DNA of 64,000 bases, taken from the NCBI RefSeq assembly GCF_015482585.1, contig NZ_CP049742.1:950501-1014500 (forward strand). Reading direction: 5' to 3'. The notes beneath the pieces were generated by a model, which was not told where the DNA came from, ran no database searches, and saw only the letters and a list, made by a program, of their open reading frames with translations. The first letter of the stretch is position 1. Every line of letters starts with the position of its first letter. Origin of the DNA: Mangrovibacillus cuniculi (GTDB lineage: Bacteria; Bacillota; Bacilli; Bacillales; R1DC41). Both the position numbers and the translations under genes were made by a program. This document shows positions 26,056-35,219 of the stretch, one piece after another.

Positions 26056-28092
26056 ATGAAAGCAAGAGACTTATCCGTATTATTAGCAGTTATTTTAATC
26101 GTAGCTATGTTAATTATTCCATTTCCAACATGGCTATTAAGTGTCCTGATTATTGTTAACATTTCTCTTGCGCTTCTAGTTCTTTTAACGTCAATGAATA
26201 TGTCAGAACCACTAGAGTTCTCGATATTTCCTTCTTTACTATTACTCCTAACATTATTTAGGCTAGGGTTAAATGTATCTACTACGAGATCTATTCTTTC
26301 AGAAGGTGATGCGGGTGAAGTAGTAGATACCTTTGGTAACTTTGTGGTTGGTGGAGATGTATTAGTAGGTATTGTTGTCTTCGTTATACTAGTCATTATC
26401 CAGTTTGTTGTTATTACAAAAGGTTCTGAACGTGTATCGGAAGTTGCAGCAAGATTTACACTTGATGCAATGCCAGGAAAACAAATGAGTATCGATGCCG
26501 ATTTAAATGCGGGGATGATATCGGAAACAGACGCAAGAGAGCGAAGAGAAAAGATTGGAAGAGAAGCCGATTTTTACGGAGCAATGGATGGAGCGAGTAA
26601 ATTTGTCAAAGGTGACGCTATTGCAGGTATTATTATCGTCTTCATTAACTTAATATTTGGCATTATCATCGGAATGACCTCAGAAGGCTTACCTATTGGA
26701 GAAGCAGCTCAAAAGTTCTCTTTACTAACTGTAGGAGATGGAATCGTTTCTCAAATCCCAGCTCTTTTAATTTCCACCGCAACAGGTATTGTTGTTACTC
26801 GAGCAGCTTCTGATGGTAATTTGGGTCAAGATATCATGAAGCAGTTATTTGCGTATCCAATGATGCTGTATGTCGCTGGAGGGACAATACTTTTACTTGG
26901 ACTTGTGACACCAATTTCTAATTTACTAACATTACCAGTTGGTGGCTTGATGATATTTGGTGGTTACATGCTTTCGAGACAAGTGACGCCAGATGAACAA
27001 GACCTTATGGAAATGGAAGAAGAAGTGGAATCGGATGAAATGAAGAGTCCAGAAAGTGTCGTAAACTTATTGAGCGTGGATCCCATTGAATTTGAATTCG
27101 GTTACGGTTTAATACCGTTAGCAGACACAAGCCAGGGAGGAGACCTACTCGATAGAATTGTCATGATAAGACGACAACTAGCAGTGGAACTTGGAGTGGT
27201 AATTCCAGTAGTTCGAATTAGGGATAATATTCAACTACAACCGAACGAATACCGCCTAAAAATTAAAGGGAATGAAATGGCTAGAGGAGAGTTGTTATTA
27301 GATCACTATTTAGCGATGAGTCCGGACGGAGAAGATGACTTAATTGATGGAATTGAGACAATTGAACCTTCCTTTGGTTTACCAGCTAAATGGATTTCAG
27401 AAGATACAAAAAATACAGCGGAGACATTTGGATTCACTGTCGTGGACCCTCCATCAGTTGTATCTACTCATATTACGGAAGCAATAAGAGCAAATGCTCA
27501 TGAGCTTTTAGGTAGAGAAGAAACAAAACAATTAATTGACCATTTAAAAGAAAGTTATCCAATTTTAGTAGAAGAAGTGACACCATCACCGTTAACCATT
27601 GGAGAAGTACAAAAAGTATTAGGGAAGTTGTTGAAAGAATCTGTATCTATAAGAAACTTACCAGTCATTTTTGAAACGCTAGCGGATTATGGGCGAATAT
27701 CATCTGACACAGAAGTACTTGCCGAGTACGTTCGCCAGGCTCTAGCTAGACAAATAACCAATCAATATATGCAGGGGGATAATACCTTAAAGGTTGTTAC
27801 ATTATCTGGTAAAGTAGAGAAACTTATTGCGGATGGTATCCAACAAACAGAACACGGTCAATTTTTATCGATCGATCCAGAGCATTCCCAAGCAATCCTA
27901 GAATCAATCGCAAAGCAAGTAGAACAGATGGGGATGATGAACCAACAAGCAATTGTTCTCTGTTCGCCAGGTGTTAGGATGTTTGTCAGACAGATGACGG
28001 AAAGATATTTTCCTCAAGTCCCAATCCTTTCCTATAATGAATTAGAAGCAAATGTTGAACTACAAAGTGTTGGGGTGGTGACGGTTGAATGA
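26056..28092 (+). CDS. flhA: Flagellar export protein FlhA
   Basis: Large export-gate protein whose cytoplasmic nonamer receives substrates and chaperones. It has 678 residues, normal for Bacillus. About eight membrane helices fill the first 320 residues. The FHIPEP-family signature is seen in RFTLDAMPGKQMSIDADLNAGMI near 133, with DARERREKIGREADFYGAMDGASKFVKGDAIAG after it. The C-terminal half is soluble. GGAGAGATGTTCG precedes the ATG. The stop overlaps flhF by 4 nt. Confidence 0.98.
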   Translation: MKARDLSVLLAVILIVAMLIIPFPTWLLSVLIIVNISLALLVLLTSMNMSEPLEFSIFPSLLLLLTLFRLGLNVSTTRSILSEGDAGEVVDTFGNFVVGGDVLVGIVVFVILVIIQFVVITKGSERVSEVAARFTLDAMPGKQMSIDADLNAGMISETDARERREKIGREADFYGAMDGASKFVKGDAIAGIIIVFINLIFGIIIGMTSEGLPIGEAAQKFSLLTVGDGIVSQIPALLISTATGIVVTRAASDGNLGQDIMKQLFAYPMMLYVAGGTILLLGLVTPISNLLTLPVGGLMIFGGYMLSRQVTPDEQDLMEMEEEVESDEMKSPESVVNLLSVDPIEFEFGYGLIPLADTSQGGDLLDRIVMIRRQLAVELGVVIPVVRIRDNIQLQPNEYRLKIKGNEMARGELLLDHYLAMSPDGEDDLIDGIETIEPSFGLPAKWISEDTKNTAETFGFTVVDPPSVVSTHITEAIRANAHELLGREETKQLIDHLKESYPILVEEVTPSPLTIGEVQKVLGKLLKESVSIRNLPVIFETLADYGRISSDTEVLAEYVRQALARQITNQYMQGDNTLKVVTLSGKVEKLIADGIQQTEHGQFLSIDPEHSQAILESIAKQVEQMGMMNQQAIVLCSPGVRMFVRQMTERYFPQVPILSYNELEANVELQSVGVVTVE

Positions 28093-29222
28093 AAATAAAA
28101 AAAGTAACTGCTAACACAATGCCAGAAGCCATGGTGCTCATTAAAAAAGAGTTAGGGCCTCATGCAGTCATACTACATTCAAAAACTGTTCAAAAAGGTG
28201 GATTTATGGGCTTGTTTCGAAAAAAACAACTCGAAGTGGTCGCAGCTATTGACGGCGAACAACACGCTTCATTAAATCGAAACAATCTACCTGAGAAAAA
28301 GGATGTTGTTCCTAAGCCTTTAACTATGACAAGGCCGGAGGAAAAAATAAAAGCACAGCCATGGAAAGAAGATCTAGATGAATTAAAGAACCTAGTAAAA
28401 GAGTTAAACAGACAAACAAGAAGGCCGCTAAGTGATAATGTATATATCCCTTCAGAAATTGAAAAAGTAGTCAATAGATTAACAGAACAAGAACTAGACT
28501 CACTACTAATTGATGAGATAACAAATGTATTAATAATATCTTATAAAGAAAATAAGTTAACGGAAAAAGAAGCGCAAGTCGTAGCAAAAAAATATTTACT
28601 TGAGAAATTAGCTTCTATTCCCTTTGGTGAACAAATAACCAATTCAATGTACACAACATTAATAGGACCTACAGGTGCTGGGAAAACCACTACACTTGCC
28701 AAATTAGCAGCGAAAGCGGTCCTACAAGAGCGAAAAAAGATTGCTTTTTTAACAACAGACACCTATCGAATTGCTGCAATCGAGCAATTAAAAACATATG
28801 CTCAATTATTAAGTGTACCTGTAGAAGTAATTTATAAAGAGAAAGATAGATTGGAAGTAGTAGATAAATTACAACAAAAGGACCAGATCTTTATTGATAC
28901 AGCCGGAAGGAATTACCGAGAAGGTCGCTACCTCAAAGAACTGCTTCCGTTGCTACCAGAACTAGGTCAAGTAAACGCGTATGTTACTTTTTCAGCAACA
29001 GGCAAACAACGAGACTGGGAAGCGATGCTAGCGAATTTTACACAAATACCAGAATTCTCTTTTATATTTACGAAATTGGATGAAACAGAAATATATGGTT
29101 CCATATACAATCTAGTGCTAAAGTATGATAGAGGGGTCTCCTATATAACAAATGGTCAAGATGTTCCAGATGACATTCAACCAGCAACAAAAGAGCATCT
29201 AATCGACCTTATCTTGGGGTAG
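28089..29222 (+). CDS. flhF: SRP-type GTPase FlhF
   Basis: GTPase that sets the position of flagellar assembly together with FlhG. It has 377 residues. The N-terminal basic domain (MKIKKVTANTMPEAMVLIKKELGPHAVILHSKTV) and a helical N domain precede the G domain. The G domain has G1 GPTGAGKTTTLAKLAAK near 194, FLTTDTYRIAAIEQLKTYAQLL, and G3 IDTAGRNYRE near 270, with FIFTKLDETEIYGSIYNL further on. It is coupled to flhA by a 4-nt overlap. Confidence 0.97.
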   Translation: MKIKKVTANTMPEAMVLIKKELGPHAVILHSKTVQKGGFMGLFRKKQLEVVAAIDGEQHASLNRNNLPEKKDVVPKPLTMTRPEEKIKAQPWKEDLDELKNLVKELNRQTRRPLSDNVYIPSEIEKVVNRLTEQELDSLLIDEITNVLIISYKENKLTEKEAQVVAKKYLLEKLASIPFGEQITNSMYTTLIGPTGAGKTTTLAKLAAKAVLQERKKIAFLTTDTYRIAAIEQLKTYAQLLSVPVEVIYKEKDRLEVVDKLQQKDQIFIDTAGRNYREGRYLKELLPLLPELGQVNAYVTFSATGKQRDWEAMLANFTQIPEFSFIFTKLDETEIYGSIYNLVLKYDRGVSYITNGQDVPDDIQPATKEHLIDLILG

Positions 29223-29231
29223 GTGATCAAG

Positions 29232-30107
29232 TTGGATCAAGCAAGTAAATTAAGGGCGCAAGTACAAAGGTCTGAAACAAATAACCAAAGTTCGTGTCGT
29301 ACGATAGCGGTTGTCAGTGGGAAAGGCGGAGTAGGAAAGTCAAATATAACCTTGAATTTGGCTGTTTCTCTTGCAACTAATCATCAAAAAAAAGTGTTAA
29401 TTCTTGATTTGGATTTTGGAATGTCTAATTTACATCTTTTACTTGGTAAAAGTCCAAACTATTCACTTGTGGATTGTTTACAGTATGGTATATCGATTGA
29501 AAAAGCAATAATGGAAGGCCTTAATGGTCTGCATTATATGTCTGGTGGAAATGGATTAACAGATATTTTTGAATTCTCATTGGATATGAGAAAACGGCTT
29601 ATTGATGAATTGGAAAACTTCGCTTATATCTATGATTTTATTTTATTAGATATGGGAGCTGGTGCTACAGAGCAAACAATGGCTTTTTTGTCTACAGCTG
29701 AAGAACTTCTGGTCATCACGACACCAGAGCCAACTGCCATGACAGATGCTTACTCAATGATGAAATTTTTACATCTTCGTTATGAAAACAGACCGTTCTA
29801 TTTAATTTGTAATCGTGCGTTTTCTGTAAATGAAGGAAAAGAAGCTATGGACAGACTAGTAAGTACAGTAAAACAGTTTTTAAAGAAAGATATATTGCCT
29901 TTAGGTATTGTCTTAGAAAGTACCCAGTTAAGACAGGCGGTAATTAATCAAGAACCAGTTACGCTAAAATACCCTAAAGATGAGATTACGAGAACGTTTT
30001 CCCAATTAGCTGAAAAGATTACAGTGCGTTCATTTGAAAACAATATAGAGAGATCATCAACCCTTTCATTCTTTCAAAAATTGCGTAAAAGGTTATTAGA
30101 AAGGTAG
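29232..30107 (+). CDS. flhG: MinD-like ATPase FlhG (YlxH)
   Basis: MinD/ParA-family ATPase that activates FlhF GTP hydrolysis and limits or places flagella. I use TTG 29232 (MDQASKLRAQVQ), 5 nt after AGGTGAT; a GTG at 29223 is possible but overlaps that ribosome site. It is then 291 residues. The deviant Walker A is VVSGKGGVGKSNITLNLAVSLA, the next segment is ILDLDFGMSNLHLLLG, and IYDFILLDMGAGATEQTMAFLSTAEELLVITTPEPTAMTDAYSMMK follows. A basic C-terminal helix (FQKLRKRLLER) may bind membrane. Confidence 0.95.
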   Translation: MDQASKLRAQVQRSETNNQSSCRTIAVVSGKGGVGKSNITLNLAVSLATNHQKKVLILDLDFGMSNLHLLLGKSPNYSLVDCLQYGISIEKAIMEGLNGLHYMSGGNGLTDIFEFSLDMRKRLIDELENFAYIYDFILLDMGAGATEQTMAFLSTAEELLVITTPEPTAMTDAYSMMKFLHLRYENRPFYLICNRAFSVNEGKEAMDRLVSTVKQFLKKDILPLGIVLESTQLRQAVINQEPVTLKYPKDEITRTFSQLAEKITVRSFENNIERSSTLSFFQKLRKRLLER

Positions 30108-30113
30108 ATTCTG

Positions 30114-31187
30114 ATGGATAACATACGTGTCTTAGTAGTAGACGATTCAGCATTTATGAGAAAGTTAATTACCGATTTTTTAGAAGAAGATGCAGACATA
30201 TCTGTTGTAGGAGTAGCAAGAAATGGGAAAGATGCTTTGGAAAAAGCTAAGGTATTAAAACCCACTGTTATTACAATGGATGTAGAAATGCCGGTTATTA
30301 ATGGTTTAGATGCACTACAACTCATTATGAAAGAAGTACCTACACCAGTAATTATGCTTTCTAGTACGACGAAAGAAGGGGCAGAAAATACTATGATGGC
30401 AATGCAGCACGGTGCCATTGATTTTATTGCCAAACCATCAGGGACCATATCTTTGGACTTGCATAAAATAAAAGACGAGCTTATTGAAAAGGTAAAACTA
30501 GCTAGCTCTGTTTCTATGAAAAATGTCAGCATTAAATCCTATCCGAAAGTAGAAAGTAAATCATTCACACCAAGAAGACAATTATCTACACAGCACATGT
30601 CAAAGCAAGCAAAAAAATTGATCTGTATCGGAACATCAACAGGTGGGCCGAGAGCACTTCAGGAAGTTTTAGCATCTATCCCTTCGACTGTTAGTGCACC
30701 AATTGTCATCGTTCAGCACATGCCACCAGGGTTTACCAAGTCTTTAGCCGTTAGATTAAACTCTATCTGCTCTATCGAAGTAAAGGAAGCGGAAGATGGA
30801 GATATCTTAAAAAATGGGTGTGCCTATATAGCTCCAGGCGGCTTCCATATGAAAATAACAAATTCAAGAGAAGCATACGCCATTAAGTTGGATCAAATCG
30901 AACCACCAAGAAGCGGGCATCGTCCATCAGTAGATGTCATGTTAGAGTCTTTGCTACCTTTTCCAGAATTAGAAAAGAATGTTGTTATTATGACAGGTAT
31001 GGGCAGTGATGGAACAAAAGGACTTACAGATTTGAAGCGTGGTATGCATAAAGTGAATGCGATTGCAGAAGCTCAGGAAACATGCATAGTGTTTGGAATG
31101 CCGAAAATGGCGATTGCATCAGGAAATATAGATACTGTTCTCCCTTTACAAGAAATTGGACCAAAAATTATGAATCTATTGCCTTAA
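30114..31187 (+). CDS. cheB: Chemoreceptor methylesterase CheB
   Basis: Adaptation enzyme that removes methyl groups from (and can deamidate) chemoreceptors when phosphorylated by CheA. It has 357 residues. The receiver domain has VLVVDDSAFMRKL and phospho-Asp56 in ITMDVEMPVING. A linker of about 40 residues follows. The catalytic domain has Ser in CIGTSTGGPRALQEVL, His in VIVQHMPPGFTKSLA and Asp in IMTGMGSDGTKGL, so the triad is complete. It is 6 nt after flhG. Confidence 0.97.
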   Translation: MDNIRVLVVDDSAFMRKLITDFLEEDADISVVGVARNGKDALEKAKVLKPTVITMDVEMPVINGLDALQLIMKEVPTPVIMLSSTTKEGAENTMMAMQHGAIDFIAKPSGTISLDLHKIKDELIEKVKLASSVSMKNVSIKSYPKVESKSFTPRRQLSTQHMSKQAKKLICIGTSTGGPRALQEVLASIPSTVSAPIVIVQHMPPGFTKSLAVRLNSICSIEVKEAEDGDILKNGCAYIAPGGFHMKITNSREAYAIKLDQIEPPRSGHRPSVDVMLESLLPFPELEKNVVIMTGMGSDGTKGLTDLKRGMHKVNAIAEAQETCIVFGMPKMAIASGNIDTVLPLQEIGPKIMNLLP

Positions 31188-31202
31188 GGATGGTGTGAAA
31201 TA

Positions 31203-33212
31203 ATGGATTTAAATCAATACTTAGAAGTGTTTATTGATGAAAGTAAAGAACATTTACAAACATGTAACGAGCAATTACTAGAATTAGAAAAAAATCCTAC
31301 GAATCTCTCTATTGTTAATGAAATCTTTCGTTCAGCGCATACCTTAAAAGGAATGTCTGCAACGATGGGCTATGAAGACTTAGCAAACTTAACACACAAA
31401 ATGGAAAATGTTTTAGATGCTATTAGGAACGAAAAATTACTTGTTACACCTGAGTTGCTAGATGTTGTTTTTATGGCTACAGAGGATTTAGAAGAGATGG
31501 TAGAGTCCATAGCATCTGGTGGCGATGGGAAAAGAGATGTACAAATAGTAATGGAGAAATTGCATCTTTTAGAAACAGGAGAAATGCCGATTACTACTTC
31601 AGAAGCAGCTCCTACAATGGAATTAGAACAACGACCTGTGTCTTCTATGTCTTATGATGAATTTGAAAGAACGGTTATTATTCAATCAAAAGAGCAGGGA
31701 TTCTCTTGTTATGAAGTGACTGTTACATTAAGGCAAGATTGTATGCTAAAAGCTGCACGAGTATTTATGGTTTTTGAAATCCTAGAGAAGAGTGGAGAAG
31801 TTATCAAATCTTCCCCTTCTGTTGAACTGTTAGAAGACGAAAAGTTTGATGCTTCCTTTACCGTAACAATTGTTTCTAAAGAATCAAGAGACGATTTAGT
31901 CAGCAAGATTGGAAAAGTATCAGAAGTCGAAGAGATTCATGTAACCTTACTAAATCTTGAAGAAACCGTTGTTCCTACAAAGGTGGAACAGAAGCAAGAG
32001 ACGCTAAAAAAAGAAGAAAATGGATCGGTGAAAGAGCAAGAGGTTACTGCTGCAAAAACATCTTCTAGTAAAACAATCCGAGTAAATATCGAACGATTAG
32101 ATATTTTAATGAATCTGTTTGAAGAGTTAGTAATTGACCGTGGTAGGTTAGAGCAGATTTCCAAAGAATTGAATCATGCCGAACTACATGAAACAGTGGA
32201 AAGAATGTCCCGTATTTCTGGAGACCTACAAAATATTATTTTAACGATGCGAATGGTTCCTGTAGAAACAGTCTTTAATCGTTTTCCAAGAATGGTGAGA
32301 CAATTAGCTAGAGATTTAAATAAAAAGATACATCTAGAAATTACGGGTGCTGAAACTGAACTAGATCGAACAGTAATTGATGAAATTGGGGATCCACTTG
32401 TTCATTTAATTCGTAACGCGATTGATCACGGGATTGAAATGCCTGCAGCTAGGAGAGCTTCTGGTAAGGATGAAGAAGGAACTGTCGAGTTAAAAGCCTA
32501 CCATAGTGGAAATCATGTTTTCATTGAAATCCAAGATGATGGTAATGGTATCAGCCGTGATAGAGTTTTAGCCAAGGCTATATCTAAAGGGATTGTTACA
32601 CCAGAGATAGCTTCAACGATGTCCGATCGTCAGGTATTTGAATTAATTATGGCATCTGGTTTTTCAACTGCAGAAACAATATCTGATATATCTGGACGTG
32701 GTGTTGGATTAGATGTTGTTAGAAGTACGATAGAATCACTAGGTGGCTCCATTACAATTGATTCTATTGAAGGAAAAGGGTCAACATTTTCGATCCAACT
32801 ACCTTTAACACTTTCCATTATTTCTGTCATGTTAGTGGAAGTAGAAGAGGAGAAGTATGCAATTCCACTATCCTCTATCATTGAAACAGCGATTGTAAAA
32901 CGATCAGATATTTTAAATGCACATAATCAACAAGTGATTGATTTTAGAGGGAAAGTTGTACCTCTAGTGTTTTTAAATAGTGTCTTTGAAGTACCTAACA
33001 GTGGGGAATTAGATGAATTTTTCTCAGTTGTAATTGTTAGAAAAGGTGACAAAATGGCTGCACTTGTCGTAGATTCATTTATCGGTCAACAAGAAGTTGT
33101 ATTAAAATCACTAGGAAACTACCTATCTTCAGCGTTTGCTATCTCTGGTGCTACTATTCTAGGAGACGGACAAGTAGCGCTAATAGTTGATTGCAATGCA
33201 CTTATTAAATAA
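31203..33212 (+). CDS. cheA: Chemotaxis sensor kinase CheA
   Basis: Autokinase that relays receptor state to CheY and CheB. It has 669 residues. The P1 domain carries phospho-His46 in IFRSAHTLKGMSATMGYEDLANLTHKMEN. P2 lies around 150-260. The P3 dimer helices begin near TIRVNIERLDILMNLFEELVIDRGRLEQI. The P4 ATPase shows HLIRNAIDHGIE (N box), DDGNGIS (G1) and SGRGVGLDVVRSTIESLGGSITIDS (G2). The P5 CheW-like domain occupies the last 140 residues. It is followed by a 57-bp gap before cheW. Confidence 0.98.
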   Translation: MDLNQYLEVFIDESKEHLQTCNEQLLELEKNPTNLSIVNEIFRSAHTLKGMSATMGYEDLANLTHKMENVLDAIRNEKLLVTPELLDVVFMATEDLEEMVESIASGGDGKRDVQIVMEKLHLLETGEMPITTSEAAPTMELEQRPVSSMSYDEFERTVIIQSKEQGFSCYEVTVTLRQDCMLKAARVFMVFEILEKSGEVIKSSPSVELLEDEKFDASFTVTIVSKESRDDLVSKIGKVSEVEEIHVTLLNLEETVVPTKVEQKQETLKKEENGSVKEQEVTAAKTSSSKTIRVNIERLDILMNLFEELVIDRGRLEQISKELNHAELHETVERMSRISGDLQNIILTMRMVPVETVFNRFPRMVRQLARDLNKKIHLEITGAETELDRTVIDEIGDPLVHLIRNAIDHGIEMPAARRASGKDEEGTVELKAYHSGNHVFIEIQDDGNGISRDRVLAKAISKGIVTPEIASTMSDRQVFELIMASGFSTAETISDISGRGVGLDVVRSTIESLGGSITIDSIEGKGSTFSIQLPLTLSIISVMLVEVEEEKYAIPLSSIIETAIVKRSDILNAHNQQVIDFRGKVVPLVFLNSVFEVPNSGELDEFFSVVIVRKGDKMAALVVDSFIGQQEVVLKSLGNYLSSAFAISGATILGDGQVALIVDCNALIK

Positions 33213-33269
33213 CTATTTTATAGACACTAGAATTTCTAGTTTTCATATTAATAGATAGGAGTGTTTATT

Positions 33270-33722
33270 TTGACGGAAATACTTTTAACGGATCAAGATG
33301 TGAAGGTAATTGTTTTTCAATTAAATGAAAAGGAATATGCCATCCCAGTGAATGAAGTTAAATCGATTGAAAAGTTACAACACATCACACGTGTCCCAAA
33401 AGCTGCTAATTACGTAAAAGGCGTAATTAATCTAAGAGGGGTTGTAACACCTATTATAGATCTTCGTAAAAGATTTGGGTTGGAGGATGACTCCTACACA
33501 GATAATACAAGAGTAATTATCGTGTCTGCTGAGGAGCTTGAAGTTGGGCTTATCGTGGATGCAGCTAATGATGTACTAGACATTCCTGCAAATGCAATAG
33601 AGCCGCAACCTGATGTGGTTGGTTCTGTAGAATCTGAGTATATCAATGGTGTCGCTAAACTAGAAAGAAGATTACTCATTATGCTTAATCTATCAAAAGT
33701 TTTAAAACCTACAAAAGAGTAA
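33270..33722 (+). CDS. cheW: Chemotaxis coupling protein CheW
   Basis: SH3-like adaptor that connects CheA to receptors. I start it at TTG 33270, 8 nt after AGGAG (33257-33261), giving 150 residues (MTEILLTDQDVKVIVFQLNEKEYAIPVNEVKSIEKL). Conserved parts are ITRVPKAANYVKGVINLRGVVTPIIDLRKRFGL and RVIIVSAEELEVGLIVDAANDVLDIP. The open frame extends to a GTG at 33261, which lies within the ribosome site. The gap before it holds a short palindrome (ACTAGAATTTCTAGT near 33225-33239). Confidence 0.96.
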   Translation: MTEILLTDQDVKVIVFQLNEKEYAIPVNEVKSIEKLQHITRVPKAANYVKGVINLRGVVTPIIDLRKRFGLEDDSYTDNTRVIIVSAEELEVGLIVDAANDVLDIPANAIEPQPDVVGSVESEYINGVAKLERRLLIMLNLSKVLKPTKE

Positions 33723-33733
33723 ATGCGGTGTGA

Positions 33734-34378
33734 ATGATGGACAATCTAAGTCGAATCACCTCTTTTCAACTGGAGGTTCTAAAAGAGATAGGTAATATAG
33801 GGGCAGGACATTCAGCAACTGCCCTTTCTACCCTACTTGGTAGAAAAATTGATATGAAAGTACCATCCGTTCAAGTAGTCTCGTTTGATGAAATGATGGA
33901 GATGGCTGGGGGACCTGATAATATAGTGGTTAGTGTGTTTCTGCGTATTGAAGGAGATGCACCAGGTAGTATGTTTTTTGTTCTTTCATTAGAACAAGCT
34001 AGCAGATATATTCAACAGATGACGGGAGAAGAAGACTTTTCGTTTTCTTCACCACCTTATTCTGAAATTGGGCTATCGGCAATGCAAGAACTTGGAAACA
34101 TATTATCAGGATCTTATCTGTCTTCTCTTTCTGATTTTACAAACCTCTCTCTTTTCCCTAGTGTACCTGGCTTAAGTATAGATATGGTTGGGGCAATAAT
34201 TAGTTATGGTTTAATAGAATTATCACAAAGTAGTGACATGGCAATAGTCATCAATACCACTTTGACAGATGATGATAATAAAAACGATAACTCACTAAAT
34301 GGTCACTTCTTTTTGCTACCGGATCCAGATTCATTCGCTATCATGTTTTCTGCGCTAGGGGTGGACAAACATGAATGA
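33734..34378 (+). CDS. cheC: CheY-P phosphatase CheC
   Basis: Phosphatase of CheY-P that also binds CheD, feeding adaptation back to receptors. It has 214 residues. Two phosphatase motifs are present, LKEIGNIGAGHSATALSTLLG near 15 and MQELGNILSGSYLSSLSDF near 117. Two adjacent ATGs (33734 and 33737) are possible starts; the ribosome site GGTGTG is weak. It overlaps cheD by 8 nt, consistent with CheC and CheD acting as a complex. Confidence 0.96.
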   Translation: MMDNLSRITSFQLEVLKEIGNIGAGHSATALSTLLGRKIDMKVPSVQVVSFDEMMEMAGGPDNIVVSVFLRIEGDAPGSMFFVLSLEQASRYIQQMTGEEDFSFSSPPYSEIGLSAMQELGNILSGSYLSSLSDFTNLSLFPSVPGLSIDMVGAIISYGLIELSQSSDMAIVINTTLTDDDNKNDNSLNGHFFLLPDPDSFAIMFSALGVDKHE

Positions 34379-34868
34379 TGTAACAGAGGTAGTAAAAGTA
34401 GGGATTGCTGCTAAGGATTTCGCTAAGCCACCACAAACAATCAGAACTTCTGGATTAGGCTCTTGTGTGGGAATTATTTTATATGATGATCGTCAAAAAG
34501 TTGCTGGGTTAGCGCACGTAATGTTGCCTGATTCTAGTTTAGCGAATGGGTCAGTATTTAATGAAGCGAAGTTTGCTGACACGGCTATTTATGATCTACT
34601 ACTGGGGTTAGAGAAGCTCGGTGCAAGTAGAAGTAATATAAAAGCGAAAATGGCTGGTGGAGCACAAATGTTTCAATTTACTACTAAGAGTGATTTGATG
34701 AGAATTGGTCCTAGGAACGTAGAAATTTTAAAGCTACATTTAGAACGAACAAAAATTCCTTTAGTAGCAGAAGATACGGGTGGAAATAGTGGTCGTACCA
34801 TTGATTTTGACCCTGCCTCCACCATATTAACTATTCGAACGGTAAATAAAGGGACGAGTGAGCTCTGA
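34371..34868 (+). CDS. cheD: Chemoreceptor glutamine deamidase CheD
   Basis: Deamidates receptor glutamines and is stimulated by CheC and CheY-P balance. It has 165 residues. The catalytic Cys32 lies in TSGLGSCVGIILYD and His49 in VAGLAHVMLPDS, as in known CheD proteins; a GGAQMF segment follows. It shares one base with the small membrane gene that follows (stop and start overlap). Confidence 0.97.
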   Translation: MNDVTEVVKVGIAAKDFAKPPQTIRTSGLGSCVGIILYDDRQKVAGLAHVMLPDSSLANGSVFNEAKFADTAIYDLLLGLEKLGASRSNIKAKMAGGAQMFQFTTKSDLMRIGPRNVEILKLHLERTKIPLVAEDTGGNSGRTIDFDPASTILTIRTVNKGTSEL

Positions 34869-35176
34869 TGATTGGAAGTTGGTTATGGAATGCTTGGTTT
34901 TCATTAGCAGGTTTTTCCTATTATTTTTTTCTAACTTTTCTAGATAAATCGCCCAAATCGGTACTAATGGGATCCGTCTGTACCGCTGTGATTTTCTATC
35001 TCTTAATGTTTGGATTTAGAATGGTTCTTTCTTATTTCTTTTCAGGGGAGATACAAAGTGTTGAAGAAATGGACATACAAGTAGGAAGCACTGGAATGGA
35101 AGAACATTCATCGAGTGAGGAACTTGCTAATTTAGTAAAGTCGTTATTGCATGAAGATGAACATAAAACATCCTAA
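34868..35176 (+). CDS. Small membrane protein of unknown function between cheD and sigD
   Basis: A 102-residue protein I do not recognise. Two membrane segments are visible, about 8-25 (AWFSLAGFSYYFFLTFL) and 32-56 (VLMGSVCTAVIFYLLMFGFRMVLSYFF). An acidic cytoplasmic-type tail of about 45 residues (SVEEMDIQVGS, then Ser/Glu-rich) follows. The ATG overlaps the cheD stop (TGATG), so it is very likely translated as part of the operon. In B. subtilis cheD is followed directly by sigD, so this gene is an addition relative to that operon. A role in motility or sigD control is only suggested by position. Confidence 0.75.
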   Translation: MIGSWLWNAWFSLAGFSYYFFLTFLDKSPKSVLMGSVCTAVIFYLLMFGFRMVLSYFFSGEIQSVEEMDIQVGSTGMEEHSSSEELANLVKSLLHEDEHKTS

Positions 35177-35219
35177 TGTGGTTCTTTAATATGGATTGGT
35201 AAACAGTGAGGAGGGGATC

